Assembly (NCBI GenBank): GCA_030654645.1
Contig: JAURXC010000176.1
Coordinates: forward strand, 1-7,832
DNA from: Deltaproteobacteria bacterium
GTDB lineage: Bacteria > Desulfobacterota > Desulfuromonadia > Geobacterales > Pseudopelobacteraceae
DNA length: 7,832 nt
Direction of reading: 5' to 3'
The notes beneath the pieces are model-generated. The model was given only the letters and a program-made list of their open reading frames with translations. It had not been told where the DNA came from and did not search any database. Position numbers and translations under genes: made by a program. Below, in pieces: positions 6,015 to 7,832 of this stretch. How positions within the stretch are numbered: the first letter of the stretch is position 1; each line of letters starts with the position of its first letter.

Positions 6015-7328
6015 TTATTTTTTGCTCTTCTTGCCCTGGATTTTTGATTTTATTGCAAGTTTTCCGTATTGTTCCCCCATCAGCACGTGTGCATAGGTTT
6101 TATCGCTTTGTTGTGGGACGGTTAACCTGAAGTCAACCTTGCTTTGAAAAAGCATTACATAATCCGAACCGCCAAACAGGAAATAACCGAGCATGTCTCC
6201 CTTCTTGAAGGTAGTGCCTTTCGTGACGTTTTTTTCAAAGTTGACAGAGGAAACCTGCGACATGCCAATCGGCAACAACGCTACCAGGCCGAATTCTTTC
6301 GTTTCGATAATCACGCAGCCACGCGTTTCGATCATTTGCCAACCGGGTGTGTTTGCATCAAGAGCATACTTCCCGGACTTGGCGTCCCAAGTCAGAATAC
6401 CGCCAACAGCGTCGTCGCTCTGAATGATGCGAACTTCTTTTACGGTTCCGCCGACAGGAAAGTGATACCGGTGATAATCGTTCACATCGAGAAATGTATG
6501 GGTCAACGTGCCATTGGCGAAGGCGTTCCTGTAGGCACTCCCTTCACCGATCAGTTCAGCGATGGACTTGAAGACCTTTGATTTGATGGAAACTCCTTTA
6601 CCAGGCTCGATGTTGGAGTTTTTATCGATCTTCCATACGCCTTGGGGCTTTGAATCGGCTGGAGCGGCTACGATGTATGGGTCATGGGGAGAGGCGATCG
6701 GGCGTTGCCCAGGTGATTTCAAATACCGTGCAAAGAAGTCGTTGAAGGTTTTCCAGTTTGCCGGATCTTCATACCACCCTTTGCTCAATCCGAATCGTTC
6801 GTCTTCCAGGGCTTTTTTGTAGTACTCATCATTCCACGATCCTTCTGAGCTTAAATACGTGCCCCAGGCCTTTGTAAAAAGGATCATCCAGCTGCGATAT
6901 GGCTCATGGTATTGCAGGGAATTGTTGTAATATCCCTTGTTCTTTAATTCAACAAGCGGTTGATCGTTAATAAAATAGAAGTAATCCAGACTCTGATCGA
7001 TTTGATCGTACAATTTCGAATAGGGAAGATCCGGCAGAATTGTCCATGGCAGTGCCTTAGCCGCCCAATCTAAAAACGTATAATACTCCTCCAGGGTTTG
7101 GGCCGGATTTGTCACCCTGTCCGGATTGATTTTTCTTGCTTTTTCTATTGATTCGACCAGCATCTTTTTTAATTCCGCATTATGCTCCACCATGGTTATA
7201 AATTGCTGTGTAGCCGGAGCATGCTGTATTTGAGCCGATGTATCTGCCTGCCCAAACGCGTTGAAGTTCAACAAAAAACAGATGGCAAAAACCGACAGTA
7301 CCCAGGCAAAATATTTTTTTGTTTTCAT
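6015..7328 (-). CDS. Exported phosphatidylserine decarboxylase-family protein, 437 aa
   Basis: The C-terminal half is a PSD-superfamily domain, a pyruvoyl enzyme that cleaves itself at a Ser. It keeps the three self-processing residues by alignment from memory with the E. coli enzyme: Asp225 (AAPADS), His289 (DYHRYHFP, 284-291) and Ser388 (FGGSDY), plus LPIGMSQVSS (352-361). The N-terminal half (about 100-205, with GYYNNSLQYHEPYRSWM and FNDFFARYL) resembles the extra domain of long PSD-like proteins such as the fungal tryptophan decarboxylase PsiD, which is of similar length. The substrate may therefore be a phospholipid or a free amino acid. A Sec signal peptide (1-26, ending AFG before Gln27) sends it out of the cytoplasm, which is unusual. 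The cleavage motif is GGSD in place of GGST or GGSS. AGGAGG lies 7 bases before the ATG. It is the first gene of the pair with the phospholipase B-like hydrolase. Confidence 0.85.
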   Translation of the reverse strand: MKTKKYFAWVLSVFAICFLLNFNAFGQADTSAQIQHAPATQQFITMVEHNAELKKMLVESIEKARKINPDRVTNPAQTLEEYYTFLDWAAKALPWTILPDLPYSKLYDQIDQSLDYFYFINDQPLVELKNKGYYNNSLQYHEPYRSWMILFTKAWGTYLSSEGSWNDEYYKKALEDERFGLSKGWYEDPANWKTFNDFFARYLKSPGQRPIASPHDPYIVAAPADSKPQGVWKIDKNSNIEPGKGVSIKSKVFKSIAELIGEGSAYRNAFANGTLTHTFLDVNDYHRYHFPVGGTVKEVRIIQSDDAVGGILTWDAKSGKYALDANTPGWQMIETRGCVIIETKEFGLVALLPIGMSQVSSVNFEKNVTKGTTFKKGDMLGYFLFGGSDYVMLFQSKVDFRLTVPQQSDKTYAHVLMGEQYGKLAIKSKIQGKKSKK

Positions 7329-7578
7329 CGTGTTTCCTCCTTAGTTGTAATGCCAACCGGGGTGTTGCTCGGGGTCGGACCAAACCAACCCACTGAATCC
7401 GCAGGGAAAACATCCCAAAAGCAGCTGTTATTTAGGCTTAGATACCCATTTTCAGGGTCAAAAACGGTACTCTATAGGTTCAAATTCCTCTCTCAACGCA
7501 CATCCGGAGTCCACCATGGTCAGGCTTCCAAGTTGCTAAGTAGTTGTAAAACTAAAAGAACAAATCCCTGTCGCACAC
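7329..7578 (-). other. Upstream untranslated region of the decarboxylase gene
   Basis: About 250 bases separate the terminator at 7616-7579 from the decarboxylase start. Apart from the AGGAGG ribosome site (7342-7337) I see no gene, no convincing promoter and no riboswitch class I can name. Weak promoter-like hexamers (TTGAGA...TATAGA near 7490-7465) are spaced only 14 bases apart. A small ACCC/GGGT hairpin (about 7445-7460) is present. The plus-strand frame through here (7182-7664) is mostly antisense to the decarboxylase and has no domain. Confidence 0.5.
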
Positions 7579-7616
7579 AAAAAAAACCGCCCGCCAGCAA
7601 ATGCCGGCAAAGCGGT
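7579..7616 (-). terminator. Rho-independent terminator
   Basis: On the minus strand ACCGC (7616-7612), GCCGGC and GCTGGC around an ATTT loop, and GCGGT (7590-7586) form a long GC-rich stem interrupted by a small internal loop, followed by eight T. This is a classic intrinsic terminator. No minus-strand gene is open just to its right within the window. The nearest upstream signal is the promoter at 7708-7680, so it would end a transcript of roughly 95 bases. Confidence 0.85.
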
Positions 7617-7679
7617 CCCATAATCCCCCATGTTCCCTGTCACTCTTCATCGTCCACCACATAACATAAAATTTTTCTC

Positions 7680-7708
7680 ACGCTACTACTGAAAAACCCG
7701 ACTGTCAA
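7680..7708 (-). promoter_or_regulatory. Sigma70-like promoter
   Basis: On the minus strand a perfect -35 TTGACA (7708-7703) is followed after exactly 17 bases by TAGCGT (7685-7680), which keeps the three most conserved -10 positions (T, A and final T). The start of transcription would fall near 7673, followed by an AT-rich start and then the terminator at 7616-7579. It could drive the decarboxylase operon when the terminator is read through, or a small RNA. Confidence 0.55.
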
Positions 7709-7743
7709 CGAATAACATCAATAATAACAACTATCTCACTTGG

Positions 7744-7767
7744 CGACGCAACGACGCGACGAAAACC
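7744..7767 (+). repeat. Third copy of the GACGCAACG repeat
   Basis: These 24 bases match 377-400 at 23 positions and in the same orientation, and the similarity continues loosely into the following (T)TTAAATC. The two copies are 7.4 kb apart and bracket the whole gene set. The repeat is partly made of CGACGCAACG-like tandem units, so some of the match is internal repetition. The surrounding bases to the right edge (7768-7832) hold nothing else I can identify. Confidence 0.7.
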
Positions 7768-7832
7768 TTTAAATCCATAAACGGCAATTAACCGCCGAGA
7801 AAAACGGATGCACGCCGATAAAAGCTGGACAT

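Noticed and set aside
7329..7578. Riboswitch in the operon leader
   Set aside because: I compared it from memory with the cyclic-di-GMP and other common classes and found no core motif. A covariance-model scan would be decisive.
7182..7664. 160-codon plus-strand open frame
   Set aside because: It overlaps the signal-peptide end of the decarboxylase gene, runs through the leader and terminator, has no ribosome site and gives a Cys/Ser/Lys-rich product with no recognisable fold.

Overview
The window looks like an accessory stretch of a Gram-negative bacterial chromosome, all of it coded on the minus strand. Two genes have lipobox lipoprotein signals and one has a Sec signal peptide, which points to a cell with an outer membrane. 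Short palindromic and tandem repeats, a decayed GxxExxY gene and middling GC suggest a Geobacter-like Desulfobacterota genome. That assignment rests on general resemblance, not on a marker gene, and is only moderately confident.

Reading in the direction of transcription (right to left): the right end (7832-7329) is gene-free. It holds a copy of a GACGCAACG-type repeat, a sigma70-like promoter (7708-7680), and about 65 bases further on a strong intrinsic terminator (7616-7579), so it may be an attenuated leader or the end of a small RNA. Next comes an exported pyruvoyl-type decarboxylase of the phosphatidylserine decarboxylase (PSD) superfamily (7328-6015), followed after 15 bases by a phospholipase B/LAMA-like Ntn hydrolase (5999-4350). 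A hairpin immediately after its stop separates this pair from the next block.

The second block has a candidate 26-residue ORF (4212-4132), a three-helix membrane protein (4118-3081), two overlapping lipoprotein genes (2993-2616 and 2640-1846), a 53-residue ORF (1833-1672), and, beyond a repeat island, a 203-residue soluble helical protein (1465-854). None of these last proteins has a function I can name. Spacing and ribosome sites are consistent with one or two operons. Lipid headgroup decarboxylase plus acyl hydrolase plus envelope proteins suggests a cell-envelope lipid or N-acyl-amine cassette, but that joint role is inference.

The left end (840-1) is repeat-rich. A 19-bp perfect inverted repeat sits where the first part of a GxxExxY gene should be. 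Further left are an inverted pair of ACGCAACG-type repeats, a GGGAACACCTCTGG repeat cluster that recurs at 1562-1603, and at the very edge a ribosome site with the start of a gene that leaves the window.
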